A DNA stretch of 64,000 bases, taken from assembly GCF_041321145.1 (NCBI RefSeq), contig NZ_JBGGWA010000003.1, positions 248,001-312,000 of the forward strand. Direction: 5' to 3'. Position numbers and translations under genes: made by a program. The DNA comes from Paraburkholderia sp041321145. GTDB taxonomy: Bacteria; Pseudomonadota; Gammaproteobacteria; Burkholderiales; Burkholderiaceae. Shown one piece after another: positions 1 to 8,154 of this stretch (position 1 is its first letter; every line of letters begins with the position of its first letter). The notes beneath the pieces were generated by a model. It did no database searches, had not been told where the DNA came from, and worked only from the letters and a program-made list of their open reading frames with translations.

Positions 1-91
1 CATGCAAGCGGTGCAATGCACGATGCAGCACTTCGGAGTCGTGCGGATATCCGGACGGCGCGATCAGTTCGATAGTGCGATGGACGGTCAT
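1..91 (-). CDS. LD-carboxypeptidase (peptidase S66 family), N-terminal fragment cut by window edge
   Basis: Reading the minus strand from an ATG at 91 gives about 30 residues before the window ends. They begin MTVHRTIELIAPSGYP, and the IALIAPSGYP-type start is typical of S66 L,D-carboxypeptidases (LdcA), which trim the terminal D-alanine from murein tetrapeptides during cell-wall recycling. The gene lies 27 bp downstream of tadA on the same strand, and tadA-ldcA order is familiar in Burkholderia, which supports the call. No catalytic residues are visible because the rest lies outside the window. The call rests on a short N-terminus only. Confidence 0.6.
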   Translation of the reverse strand, partial: MTVHRTIELIAPSGYPHDSEVLHRALHRLH

Positions 92-118
92 TGGCAAGAC
101 CTGTTGGATGTTGTTGTT

Positions 119-892
119 TTAGAGCGGCTCAGCCGATCCCGGTTCGCTACGTGTTTCGACGTGCGCGTGGGGATGTGCTTCGCTGCTTGCTTCGACGTGT
201 GCTTCGCCCCGCGCCGCCGCGCGTGCTTCGCGGCTTGCGCGTCGCCGCTCGGCAAAAAACGATTTAAGCGCGACCCCGCACTCGCTTTCGAGCACGCCGC
301 CGGTCACCTTGGTGTGGTGATTCAACTGCGGATTCGCGAATGCATCGACGACGCTGCCGCACGCTCCGGTTTTCGGATCGCGCGCCCCGAACACGACGCG
401 GGCGACGCGTGCGTGCATGATCGCGCCGGCGCACATCAGGCAAGGTTCGAGTGTCACGTAGAGTTCGCAGCCCGGCAGACGGTAATTTCCGACGGCTTGC
501 GCGGCTGCGCGCAATGCGATCATTTCCGCGTGCGCCGATGGGTCGTGCGCCCCGATCGGATGGTTGAACCCGGTGGCGATGACTTCGTCGTCCCGTACCA
601 GCACCGCGCCGACCGGCACTTCGCCGGCTGCGCGGGCTTCTTCGGCGGCGGCTTGGGCGAGCGTCATGAAGCGGCGATCGCGCTCGGACACAGGAGGCAC
701 GGGCGATTCTTCCGGCGCGGGGAGGTTAACTAGCGCAGCAAGGGCGGCGGCTGTTGGAGTGGGATCACTCACCGCCGGTGCGGCAGCGCCGGCGCCAACA
801 GATTCGGCTTGGGCAGCCGACGATGTCACCGCTTCAGCCGATTCGACAGACTCCAGACCGGGCGGGGCGGAGCGGGCAAGCGGCTCGCTCAC
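119..892 (-). CDS. tadA: tRNA-specific adenosine-34 deaminase TadA with N- and C-terminal extensions
   Basis: TadA converts A34 to inosine in the anticodon of tRNA-Arg(ACG). The deaminase core is clear: HAE near residues 121-123 (zinc His and proton-shuttle Glu) and PCLMC near 150-154 (two zinc Cys). I chose the GTG at 892 because its GTGA overlaps the stop of the DUF1992 gene upstream, a typical coupled start; an ATG at 961 is in frame but would overlap that gene by 73 bp. The protein is 257 residues against about 167 in E. coli. The extra length is an Ala/Ser/Pro-rich N-terminus of about 68 residues and a C-terminal tail rich in Ala, Glu and His. Both look disordered. The function is secure; the start is less so. 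Confidence 0.93.
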   Translation of the reverse strand: MSEPLARSAPPGLESVESAEAVTSSAAQAESVGAGAAAPAVSDPTPTAAALAALVNLPAPEESPVPPVSERDRRFMTLAQAAAEEARAAGEVPVGAVLVRDDEVIATGFNHPIGAHDPSAHAEMIALRAAAQAVGNYRLPGCELYVTLEPCLMCAGAIMHARVARVVFGARDPKTGACGSVVDAFANPQLNHHTKVTGGVLESECGVALKSFFAERRRASREARAAARGEAHVEASSEAHPHAHVETRSEPGSAEPL

Positions 893-1290
893 TGCGAACC
901 CGCATCGGCCATATTGAGATTGCCGGCGCGTTCCGAAAGCCGCTCGGCAATGCGCCGGCAATATTCGCGCGGCAGGACCAGCGGGCCGCCGCGCAGCGAT
1001 TCAAGTGCCATATCGAGCGCCAGCATGGGCGCCTGAAGACGGCAACGGGTGGTCCGGTCGCTCACGGCATTCAGCTCCGCTTGCAGGTCGCGCAAGGCGC
1101 GCAGCTGCTCGACAGCCGGCGGCACGAAACCCGCATTTTTCAAAATCCGGTTGGCGACGCGCACTTCCTCGGGGACCAGTGCATCGTCCTCCAAGGGCAG
1201 CGGTGCGCCCACGCCCGGCAAATCATCGAACTCACCGCGCGCGGCTGCGGCGGCAATACGCTGTTCGACTAACGCATCAAGCAATTTCAT
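889..1290 (-). CDS. DUF1992 (DnaJ subfamily C member 28-like) protein
   Basis: This 133-residue protein begins MKLLDALVEQRIAAAAARG and contains FDDLPGVGAPLPLEDD and VPEEVRVANRILKNAG, which is the DUF1992 pattern found in bacterial YhdN-like proteins and in eukaryotic DNAJC28. No J domain is present. The function of the family is unknown. The start at 1290 is chosen because family similarity begins there; the reading frame stays open upstream to 1404 but that part resembles nothing. The stop overlaps the GTG start of tadA (GTGA), so the two are probably translated together. Confidence 0.85.
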   Translation of the reverse strand: MKLLDALVEQRIAAAAARGEFDDLPGVGAPLPLEDDALVPEEVRVANRILKNAGFVPPAVEQLRALRDLQAELNAVSDRTTRCRLQAPMLALDMALESLRGGPLVLPREYCRRIAERLSERAGNLNMADAGSQ

Positions 1291-1535
1291 CTGCAGTCCA
1301 CTACGTTGCGGCTCAAGCATTCTATCAGGGAGCGCGCGACGGTTCTGACTGTCTGATCGACGGAACCCCCTGGTTTTCGGATTTTGCGTATTTGAAGGGC
1401 GCATGGCGTGAGCTAGGGTGGAGGGCTAGCGGCCGCACCGCTTCGTACCGGCAAAAAAACTTACGAAAGTCTTTCGTCGGAAGACGCCAAAAGTGCCGGC
1501 AAGTACTGCTTCTACTCACCGATGCCAATTACGTT

Positions 1536-1781
1536 ATGCAAACCGGAATGACCCACCACCGCTTTGACACTGCATTTCCCGCTTGCGCCGCACGTTTCTA
1601 TCCGCGCTTGGCTGCATTTATTGCGCTGTTTCGGAAGCGTGCTTTCAAATCAGGCCTACGCGCGACGTTGGCGGCCGTTACGATGTCCGTCGCGCTGTCC
1701 GGCTGTGGCGTATTCTGCGGTGGTGCGGGCGGAAGCGGCGGCGGTTTTGCTGGTGGCTGCGCAACCGGCATGCGGTTTTAA
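1536..1781 (+). CDS. small Cys/Gly-rich lipoprotein, hypothetical
   Basis: The 81-residue frame ends with a hydrophobic stretch (LRATLAAVTMSVAL), a lipobox LSGC near residues 55-58, and a mature part of only about 24 residues, GCGVFCGGAGGSGGGFAGGC then ATGMRF. Such a micro-lipoprotein would be cleaved and lipidated by Lgt/LspA and held in the inner or outer membrane. I recall very similar short tails in other Burkholderia genomes, but this is memory, not a search. The true start is unclear: ATG at 1536 or 1548, or a TTG at 1608, which gives a more usual signal peptide length. The three Cys and the Gly-rich repeat of the mature peptide are unusual. Function unknown. Confidence 0.55.
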   Translation: MQTGMTHHRFDTAFPACAARFYPRLAAFIALFRKRAFKSGLRATLAAVTMSVALSGCGVFCGGAGGSGGGFAGGCATGMRF

Positions 1782-1835
1782 TCCGACGCGCTTCGATACG
1801 TTTGCTTCACGAAGGCCGCCAACAGCCGGCATGTT

Positions 1836-2435
1836 TCACTCGGCCCCCAACGGCCAGCGCGCCAGCGCGACATGCCGGGTGCGCCCGAGCAAGCTGTGCA
1901 CCAGAACAAACTCACGCACGTTCCAACTGACGGCTTCGACAGGACGTGGCGCGACCCAAGGCATGCCGTAAGCCAGCGTCACGTGAGGGGTGTACGACGC
2001 ATTTGGCGAGACTGCGCGATCCCCGAATCCAGCGGTTTGCAATGCCAGTCCAAGCGCGTCGTGAAGCGCGTGGAGTCCCACGACGCCCTCGCCTCCGCCC
2101 AACACCAATGGCCCCGGCCGCGGCTTCAGCGCAAAACTGACCGCACTGTCGAACTCGACGCTAAAAGGCTCCATCCTGATCGACGCGGCAGCGGTCATCG
2201 CCGCCTCCACCCGCGCCGGCGGCAAACCGCCTGCGAAATTCCCGAGGTGAAGCAGAGTGACGTGCAAACGGTTGGCCCCGAGGGGTTTGCTCCTCGAGCG
2301 CGTCTCCCCGCAGATCTGTTGCGCTAGTTTCGAGATACTGGACGCCGTATTCGTGTCTGGAAAGACGGCGAAGAACAGTCCGTCTGTCGGGACAGGCGGC
2401 GCCTCGAGCCCGGGCAACCAGAGTTGTTCAGGCAT
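1836..2435 (-). CDS. thpR: RNA 2',3'-cyclic phosphodiesterase ThpR (LigT family)
   Basis: This 199-residue protein belongs to the 2H phosphoesterase superfamily. The two signature motifs are visible as HVTLLHLG in the first half and HVTLAYG in the second; their His residues form the active site that opens 2',3'-cyclic phosphates on RNA ends. The N-terminus (MPEQLWLPGLEAPPVPTDGL) leads into LFFAVFPD, the usual first strand. Length fits the family (about 175-200). It is monocistronic in this window. A tRNA-ligase activity seen in vitro for E. coli LigT is not thought to be the main role. Confidence 0.9.
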   Translation of the reverse strand: MPEQLWLPGLEAPPVPTDGLFFAVFPDTNTASSISKLAQQICGETRSRSKPLGANRLHVTLLHLGNFAGGLPPARVEAAMTAAASIRMEPFSVEFDSAVSFALKPRPGPLVLGGGEGVVGLHALHDALGLALQTAGFGDRAVSPNASYTPHVTLAYGMPWVAPRPVEAVSWNVREFVLVHSLLGRTRHVALARWPLGAE

Positions 2436-3007
2436 AGTGCCCCTGAGTGGGTAAAGCCGGCATAGGGTTCAGTCTCCGTTCAATCGTGCGAGCTGCCCGC
2501 GCGCCTGGAAAGTTAATCAGCGACGGACGGGTTCATGGCGCGCCGCCACCGCCACCGCACATTCGCTGCGTGGCCACGCACAATACTGTACATTCATACA
2601 TGTATTTGCAGCAACGTAGAAATACTCAAAAGCGGGAAGTACTGGCGGAAGTCGCGAAGTACGGTATGTAGTGCGCGAGCAACGGCGGTCCTCAAGGACG
2701 AGGCGGCCCGCAACAAGGTGTTGGACGAGATCAACGCGGTGCTGACCTTGGTGCGCGAGTTGATGGAATCCATTTCCACAGCGCCCGCCATCCCAGATCG
2801 CACCAATAACACAGCAATAAAAAAAGGCGCCGCAGCGCCCTTTTCCATGCCGTGAGACCGGCCGACTTATTCCCACCCGATTGTAAAAATCGGCCACTGA
2901 AACCCTTGTTGTCGGGACTTACGAGACCTTCCCAGGAACGCGGCAACGCCGGGGGCGTCCATGCATGGCAGCGCAACGAGCGCCACTATCCACAATTGCT
3001 CAATCGT
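2436..3007. other. intergenic stretch with no assignable gene; left edge of accessory region
   Basis: This 572-bp stretch between thpR and the DUF2817 gene holds no gene I can recognise. A plus-strand frame (2535-2855) contains KDEAARNKVLDEINAVLTL, an amphipathic segment with GC-rich third codon positions, so it may be a remnant or a small unknown protein; I found no family for it. A perfect palindrome ATACATGTAT lies at 2596-2605 and a terminator-like hairpin at 2819-2844. Further right, GGCCGA and TCGGCC near 2858-2900 can pair. The stretch probably marks the left junction of the inserted accessory block, but no integrase or att repeat was identified. Confidence 0.4.
2819..2844 (-). terminator. 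Rho-independent terminator for the M20/DUF2817 operon
   Basis: Read on the minus strand, GGCGC-TGCG-GCGCC forms a 5-bp all-GC stem followed by seven T. It lies about 165 bp downstream of the DUF2817 stop codon and is correctly oriented to end that transcript. On the plus strand the stem is followed by only four T. Confidence 0.6.
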
Positions 3008-4135
3008 TCAGGATTCAAACGGGTCCGCACAAGCCGGACCCGATCGCGCTTCTCCCGCCAGTCCATCGATCGCCTGCCACACGGCTGCCTGACCTTGGCT
3101 AATGATCAAGCCTTTCCATATATCCTCTTCGACAAGGAACGCCGCACGGATCTGCGCGCGGATGCTCGCTTTCAGTACTTCCGGTGCGTCCGGGTGATGA
3201 CGGACCCAGACGTCGGCCCGCAGCATGAGCAGCATGTCCGTCAGCGGCACGGTGCCGTATTCGATGGCGATCGCCGCCTTCGCGGCGTGCGGGCACGTCT
3301 GCCGCAGGATTTCTGATACGGGGCCTGCAACGTTCGCCGCGATCGACGTCCCATCGAGCGGACTCGTGACGTCCGCGCCCCACCAGCCTCGCGCGCGCTC
3401 CAACTCCTCGCGGCCGCCAGTGCCTACGCAGATCTTCGAGCCGAATCCGGGAGGCCCGAGCCCCGTGTGAAAATCGATCCAGCCGATGCTTTCGCATGCG
3501 TCGCCATATTCTTCCAGCAACTGGCGCAGCGTTCGGGTGCTCCATGACGGTTCGTGGCCGCCGAAGAACATACCGTGCGGATGCGTGTATTGCCCGGTCG
3601 TCACGGCTTGCTGGTACGCCCATTCGCCGCGTGTCTCGACATAGTGCCGGATGGCCGCCTCGTTGTCCGGCGACGGCGGCCACGCTGCGGGAATCAGCAG
3701 GTCATGAACCTCGTCGTAGGCCGGGTTCATGGGCAACGGCGCGGCAAAGTCGACGCAATTGCGGTTCAGGTCGACGTTGGCCTCCGTGGTGCGGCTCAGA
3801 TAGGAAAAACCATAAGGATTGATCGCGTGAACGAACAGAATCGCGACGTCGCGCTTCTGAAGAAGCGCATGCAAGGTACTGTCACCGAGCAATACCTGCT
3901 GCACGGCCGAGCCGCAAAAGCCTTCGACGCCATGGGTGCCGGAGGTGAGGATCAGCATGCGCCGTGCGTGGGCCGGTCCGAGGCGCACCACGTCCATGGC
4001 GAGCTGCTCGCCTTCGAGACCGACGATGCCAGGCAGCACGCGGCTGTCGACGCGCGCATGTCGCTCGGCCGCGACCTGCAGAAAACGCGCGCGGGCTTCG
4101 CGATAGGAGGCGGAAAAGCAGGACGAAGGGTCCAT
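3008..4135 (-). CDS. DUF2817 protein, M14-like zinc carboxypeptidase-type fold
   Basis: The 375-residue protein carries the DUF2817 signature: TSGTHGVEGFCGSA (candidate zinc ligands His68 and Glu71), HAINPYGF, EANVDLNRN and DFHTGLGPPGFG. DUF2817 is related to M14 metallocarboxypeptidases/deacylases; its substrate is not established. I start at the ATG at 4135, which has AGGAA about nine bases upstream; an in-frame start at 4162 lacks this. No signal peptide is seen, so it should be cytoplasmic. It follows the M20 amidohydrolase by 44 bp on the same strand, suggesting sequential or related hydrolysis of an imported N-acyl or peptide-like compound. That pairing is inference. Confidence 0.8.
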   Translation of the reverse strand: MDPSSCFSASYREARARFLQVAAERHARVDSRVLPGIVGLEGEQLAMDVVRLGPAHARRMLILTSGTHGVEGFCGSAVQQVLLGDSTLHALLQKRDVAILFVHAINPYGFSYLSRTTEANVDLNRNCVDFAAPLPMNPAYDEVHDLLIPAAWPPSPDNEAAIRHYVETRGEWAYQQAVTTGQYTHPHGMFFGGHEPSWSTRTLRQLLEEYGDACESIGWIDFHTGLGPPGFGSKICVGTGGREELERARGWWGADVTSPLDGTSIAANVAGPVSEILRQTCPHAAKAAIAIEYGTVPLTDMLLMLRADVWVRHHPDAPEVLKASIRAQIRAAFLVEEDIWKGLIISQGQAAVWQAIDGLAGEARSGPACADPFES

Positions 4136-4179
4136 GAAATGTTCCTGTTGAAGCGCACGCACAGTGACGGCGGAATGGC

Positions 4180-5373
4180 TCAGGCTTTCTGAAGGAACTT
4201 CTCGACTAGCCGAACCCAGTAGGTCGCGCCGAGCGGCAGCATGTCGTCGTTGAAGTCGTAGCTGCTATTGTGGAGCATGCAAGGTCCGATACCGTGGCCA
4301 TGCTCGCGATGCTTACCCGAGCCGTTGCCGATATACGCATAGCAGCCCGGCCGCTCGAGCAGCATGTACGAAAAGTCTTCTGCGCCCATCGTCGGATCGA
4401 CGTTGGTTTGCACGTGTGACACGCCGACGATCTCCTGCATGACGCCCAGCGCAAAGTGGGTTTCTTCTTCCGTGTTGACGGTCGGCGGGTAGTTGCGCAC
4501 GAAGCTGACTTCGGCGCTGCAGCGATAGGCCGCCGCCGTTGCTGCGGCAATCTCTTTCATGCGGGTTTCGACCAGGTCGAGAACCTCGGTGGAGAAGGTG
4601 CGGACCGTGCCGGCAAGCGTGGCCTCATCGGGGATCACGTTCACGGCGTGGCCCGCCCGAATCTGCGTGATGGACAGGACGGCCGCGTCAATGGGGCGCT
4701 TGTTGCGTGTCAGGATGCTTTGCAGGCCGGTGCCGATCTGCATCGCGGTGAACACCGGATCGACGCCGTCGTGCGGAATCGCCGCGTGCGAACCTACCCC
4801 TTTGATCCGGATCTCGAACTCGTTGCTCGACGCCTGAGTTGCGCCGACACGTGCGCCGAACTCGCCCGCCGGCATGCCCGGCCAGTTGTGCAGCGCAAAC
4901 ACGGCGTCGACCGGAAAGCGGTCGAACAGCCCATCTTCGATCATCGCCTTCGCGCCGCCGCCCCCCTCCTCCGCCGGCTGGAAGATGAACACGACCGTGC
5001 CGTCGAAATTCCGGTGTTTTGCCAGGTACTGCGCGGCCCCAAGCAGCATCGCAGTGTGGCCGTCGTGGCCACACGCATGCATCTTGTTTTCATGACGCGA
5101 GGCATGCGCGAACGTGTTCAACTCCGGGATCGGCAGCGCGTCCATATCGGCGCGCAATCCGATTGCGCGTTTGCCGGACCCTTTGCGCAGCACGCCGACG
5201 ACGCCAGTCTTGCCCAGCCCGCGCGTGACTTCGATATCCCAGCCGCGAAGCTTTTCCGCCACGAGATCCGCGGTACGCTCTTCCTCGTAGCGCAATTCCG
5301 GATGCGCATGAATGTCGCGGCGGATCGCCTTGATCTCGTCCTGGGATTGCGCAATCTCGGCAATGATTTCCAT
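4180..5373 (-). CDS. M20 family metallo-amidohydrolase (hippurate hydrolase / aminoacylase type)
   Basis: The 397-residue sequence shows the M20D pattern: RRDIHAHPELRYEE at the N-terminus, metal-site MHACGHDGH (Cys101, His103), FQPAEEGGGG (Glu135/Glu136), LHNWPGMP (His162) and a C-terminal LHNSSYDFND. A Cys-type first motif is typical of HipO/AbgB-like amidohydrolases that remove acyl or benzoyl groups from amino acids. The ATG at 5373 has AGGAAGG seven bases upstream. The gene is first in a two-gene operon with DUF2817 and sits beside a LysR gene. The exact substrate (N-acyl-amino acid, hippurate, indole conjugate) cannot be read from sequence. Confidence 0.9.
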   Translation of the reverse strand: MEIIAEIAQSQDEIKAIRRDIHAHPELRYEEERTADLVAEKLRGWDIEVTRGLGKTGVVGVLRKGSGKRAIGLRADMDALPIPELNTFAHASRHENKMHACGHDGHTAMLLGAAQYLAKHRNFDGTVVFIFQPAEEGGGGAKAMIEDGLFDRFPVDAVFALHNWPGMPAGEFGARVGATQASSNEFEIRIKGVGSHAAIPHDGVDPVFTAMQIGTGLQSILTRNKRPIDAAVLSITQIRAGHAVNVIPDEATLAGTVRTFSTEVLDLVETRMKEIAAATAAAYRCSAEVSFVRNYPPTVNTEEETHFALGVMQEIVGVSHVQTNVDPTMGAEDFSYMLLERPGCYAYIGNGSGKHREHGHGIGPCMLHNSSYDFNDDMLPLGATYWVRLVEKFLQKA

Positions 5374-5563
5374 GCTGCCTTCCTTTCAGATGATTCGCCA
5401 CCGGCGATGAAATGGCGTGCAACTATGTGCAGCCAACGAATCAATCCATTTTCAACGGCCTGAAATCCCATGAAAAGCTGATATTTCTTTTTCCTGATTT
5501 AAGGAAAACTTGTGTTTGGTCCAGCTGTCACGAGGCCGTTCAACGGGCGTCGCGAATCACGCT

Positions 5564-6451
5564 TCACGGGCCATTGCGCGCGCCCGAGCGGGCCCGGATA
5601 CGCTCCTGGACTATCGTCATCGCTGCGTGTCGGTCGTGAATTTTTCGCTCCAGCATCCCGACGATGCGCGGCGGCGTGTTGCTGTGCAGCGGTATCACGC
5701 GCAGCGCCGGGTCGCTAGCCCACGAGCCGTATTCGAGTAACGGCACCACGGACACGCCTGCGTTCTGGCGCACGAGTTCGACGATCACTTCAAGTGAGTT
5801 CAATTCGAGGAACTCGGTCACCGCGAGGCGGTTGTGGCGCAGCGCGCGCTCGATCAGCGCGCCGGTTCGCTGACTGCGTTCGAAGCGCAGGAATGGCCGG
5901 CCGCTCAGTAGTTCGGCGGCGCTGCCGGCGGCTACGCTGCGCGCGCCTACCGCCACCATCGGCTCCGAATAGAGCGGCGTCCAGTTCAGGCTGACCGGCG
6001 TCTTGCCCGCCATTTCGACGATCACCGCGGCATCGATTTCACCGGTCTCGACCTGCGGCGCAAGGGCAAACGCCTTGCCCGTAACAAGCCGCACATCGAG
6101 GTTCGGATATTGCACTTTCAACTCGGTCACCGCCGCGGCGAGCGCGCCCATCGCCGAGTCCACCGCTCCGATCGAAATCGAGCCGGCAGTTTCCTCGCCG
6201 AGCCCGGTCAGCCGCATCGTGTCGTAGAGCGCAACCAGACGCTCCGCCTGCGGCAGGATCTGCTTGCCGATGCTTGTAAGCCGGTTGGTCCGTCCGACCC
6301 GCTCGAACAGCGGGCGTTTCAGTTCAGCCTCCAGGGTCTGCATCTGCATGCTGACCGCAGCCTGCGTCAACGCGACTTTCTCGGCCGCGGCAGCAAACGA
6401 ACCGCAGCGTGCCACCGCGATGAAAGTACGAATGAAACGGATATTGCTCAT
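5564..6451 (-). CDS. LysR family transcriptional regulator
   Basis: The 295-residue protein has the LysR N-terminal winged helix (residues about 3-62: FIRTFIAVARCGSFAAAAEK, then LTQAAVSMQMQTLE) and a PBP2-like effector domain (ISIGAVDSAMG, TGEIDAAVIVEM). It is encoded just upstream of the M20/DUF2817 pair on the same strand, separated by 190 bp, not divergently as is common for LysR regulators. It is the likely regulator of those hydrolases, possibly with the hydrolase substrate as inducer, but this is context only. Confidence 0.88.
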   Translation of the reverse strand: MSNIRFIRTFIAVARCGSFAAAAEKVALTQAAVSMQMQTLEAELKRPLFERVGRTNRLTSIGKQILPQAERLVALYDTMRLTGLGEETAGSISIGAVDSAMGALAAAVTELKVQYPNLDVRLVTGKAFALAPQVETGEIDAAVIVEMAGKTPVSLNWTPLYSEPMVAVGARSVAAGSAAELLSGRPFLRFERSQRTGALIERALRHNRLAVTEFLELNSLEVIVELVRQNAGVSVVPLLEYGSWASDPALRVIPLHSNTPPRIVGMLERKIHDRHAAMTIVQERIRARSGARNGP

Positions 6452-6920
6452 GACGGCAGCTTCTGATTATCAGATCAGAATTCCTTAAGTCTCAATTTGT
6501 AAATTATATGTTTTCTTAATTGACCGGGCGCAACGGTGAATCGTGCATAGAGTGTTCTTGCTCTACCCGCAGCGACGATACTGAACCGCTCCGGGTTTTT
6601 CCGGAGGCTCCAAATCTTGAGAAATTGGAGCTACGGAAAACGTCAAGAAAAAGGCACTACGCGGCGCGTAGTCGATTGAACAAAGCGTCTCCTGCGCGCA
6701 CTGAAAGAGCTATTTCGCGGGAAGGGGGGGTGATCTGTCGTGCTGAACGCCGGTCTCTGACCATGGTTCTACACCGTGGCGATCGGCGTACGCTTCTCAA
6801 CGCAAATCTAACGTATGCGTTAAACGGATAGGTATTGGTGTAAGCGGGAAGCCGGCGGCGTTTCGGCGGGGTTTATGCCGACCGCGAGCGGGAAATCAAG
6901 CGGATGCACAATTAAGCCGC
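6452..6920. other. intergenic region upstream of lysR; no gene supported
   Basis: This 469-bp stretch lies between the start of lysR and the stop of the phosphonate GntR regulator. It contains an A/T-rich segment at about 6480-6520 that could hold the lysR promoter, and an inverted repeat GCTCCAA / TTGGAGC at 6607-6631 with an 11-nt loop followed by AAAA, which could be a hairpin but has no T-run on the plus strand. A 103-codon plus-strand frame (6520-6831) has no recognisable motif and I do not call it. Confidence 0.4.
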
Positions 6921-7640
6921 TCAATTCACCTCTGGTACCGAATTCGGCTCGTTCGTGTGGCGAGCCTGACGGGACCGCCGTATGCGTTCACGGCCATGAT
7001 CCAGGTGGCTTCGGATCAAGCTCTCGGTGAGATTCGAATCACCGGCGGCAATTGCTTCGATGATCGCTTCATGCTCGTGGGCAGACTGATCGATCGCGTC
7101 TGCATCAAGCGTCAGGGCTGTTTGCCGGAACAGACTGAGTTCCCGGACGAGGCCCCGGTACGTGTCAAGCAATTTCTCATTGCCGACCGCTGCGGCCATC
7201 GTGTCATGAAACTGCAGGTTCAGGTGACCGTAAGTCTGCCCGTCGTGACTGTTCTGCGCGCGTTTCATTGACTCGACAATCTGGCGCAGTGCACTCAGAT
7301 GCTCGGCTGAAATACCGTTGGCCAGCAACCGGCCAATGTGTTCGTCAAGCATGGCGCGGACCTGATAGATCTCCTCTGCTTCCTTGAGGGACAACATCTT
7401 CACCGATACGCCGTGATTCTTTTCCGTGCGCAGCAGCCCCGCCTGTTCGAGCGCGCGAAATGCTTCCCGCACCGGCCCACGCGAGACGCCCAGGCGAGTG
7501 GCCAGTTGTGCCTCGTTTAGCTTGTCTCCCGGGGCGAGTTCACCCCGAAGAATCAGGCGTTCGAGTTCGTCCTGCACAAGCGTTGTAAGCGAGTGCTTTT
7601 TAAGCAACTGGATTGTACCGACCGATGGCGCGTCAATCAT
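6921..7640 (-). CDS. phnR: GntR/FCD family regulator, phosphonate-utilisation type (PhnR-like), intact copy
   Basis: This 239-residue protein has a full GntR winged helix (residues about 14-80: LVQDELERLILRGELAPGDK, LNEAQLATRLGVSRGPVREA, FRALEQAGLL) followed by an FCD effector domain (EEIYQVRAMLDEHIGRLLA, then HLNLQFHDTM and HEAIIEAIAAGD). It resembles the GntR regulators annotated with phosphonate utilisation clusters in Burkholderia. The FCD half is clearly similar to the helix-less copy at about 18 kb (VRELSLFRQTAL against VKELTLFRHQTL). It lies 2 kb beyond the end of the AEP transport operon, separated by gene remnants. It is the only candidate here able to bind DNA for AEP control. Confidence 0.85.
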   Translation of the reverse strand: MIDAPSVGTIQLLKKHSLTTLVQDELERLILRGELAPGDKLNEAQLATRLGVSRGPVREAFRALEQAGLLRTEKNHGVSVKMLSLKEAEEIYQVRAMLDEHIGRLLANGISAEHLSALRQIVESMKRAQNSHDGQTYGHLNLQFHDTMAAAVGNEKLLDTYRGLVRELSLFRQTALTLDADAIDQSAHEHEAIIEAIAAGDSNLTESLIRSHLDHGRERIRRSRQARHTNEPNSVPEVN

Positions 7641-8154
7641 GGTAGACCGAGCAGAAGTAATGTTTAACCTTATCAGACCAAATCGTCAACTGTCAACAAA
7701 ATCATGGCTTACTGCTTCGAGTAGACCGATTACCTGAACAATCGGTACTTTCTCTTCCCGTTGTCAGCGGCTTCGATCGTCCGGGTTGATTCCGCAACGC
7801 CACCCCCAACGCGGGCGCACCTCGTCAACGCCAGGATCATCGATCCGTTCGCGCGGTATTTCCTGGATGAGCTTGCCATCGCAACGAACCTCCCGGCGCT
7901 GCGTCCTTTCGTTGTCGTTACACTCAAACATTCATACCCTCCACAGTTTTACGAGTCGCGTCTGCACTTGAGGTCAGCCCATTCAGCACCGCATTCGGAA
8001 TAAGAGCTGCGGGAGGCCACCGCGGCGCCAGATCATTCAGCGCACGGAACAGCGCTTTATCTCAAACACGGATTTGCAGCGTCCTTTAACCGGTGCGTCC
8101 ACCTACCAAGCGACTGAACCGGGTAAAGATGACGGATAGATGGTGAATCGTGAA
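7641..8154. other. intergenic region upstream of intact phnR; promoter only
   Basis: The 514 bp between phnR and the acetyl-CoA synthetase remnant contain a good minus-strand promoter for phnR (7667-7696) with repeated TCAAC/GTCAAC words around the -35 box that may be an autoregulatory site. Plus- and minus-strand frames of 60-80 codons (for example 7761-8003) have no recognisable product. The rest looks like eroded sequence. Confidence 0.4.
7667..7696 (-). promoter_or_regulatory. candidate sigma-70 promoter of phnR
   Basis: On the minus strand a perfect -35 hexamer TTGACA (7696-7691) is separated by 18 bp from TAAGGT (7672-7667), about 25 bp before the phnR ATG. GTTGACAGTTGAC is a short direct repeat across the -35, suggesting an operator at the same place. 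Inferred from sequence only. Confidence 0.5.

Noticed and set aside
2..733. Plus-strand 243-codon frame opposite tadA and the ldcA start
   Set aside because: No recognisable domain; both minus-strand genes are real and explain the openness.
6520..6831. 103-codon plus-strand frame between lysR and phnR
   Set aside because: Low-complexity Arg/Ser-rich, no ribosome-binding site, no family resemblance.
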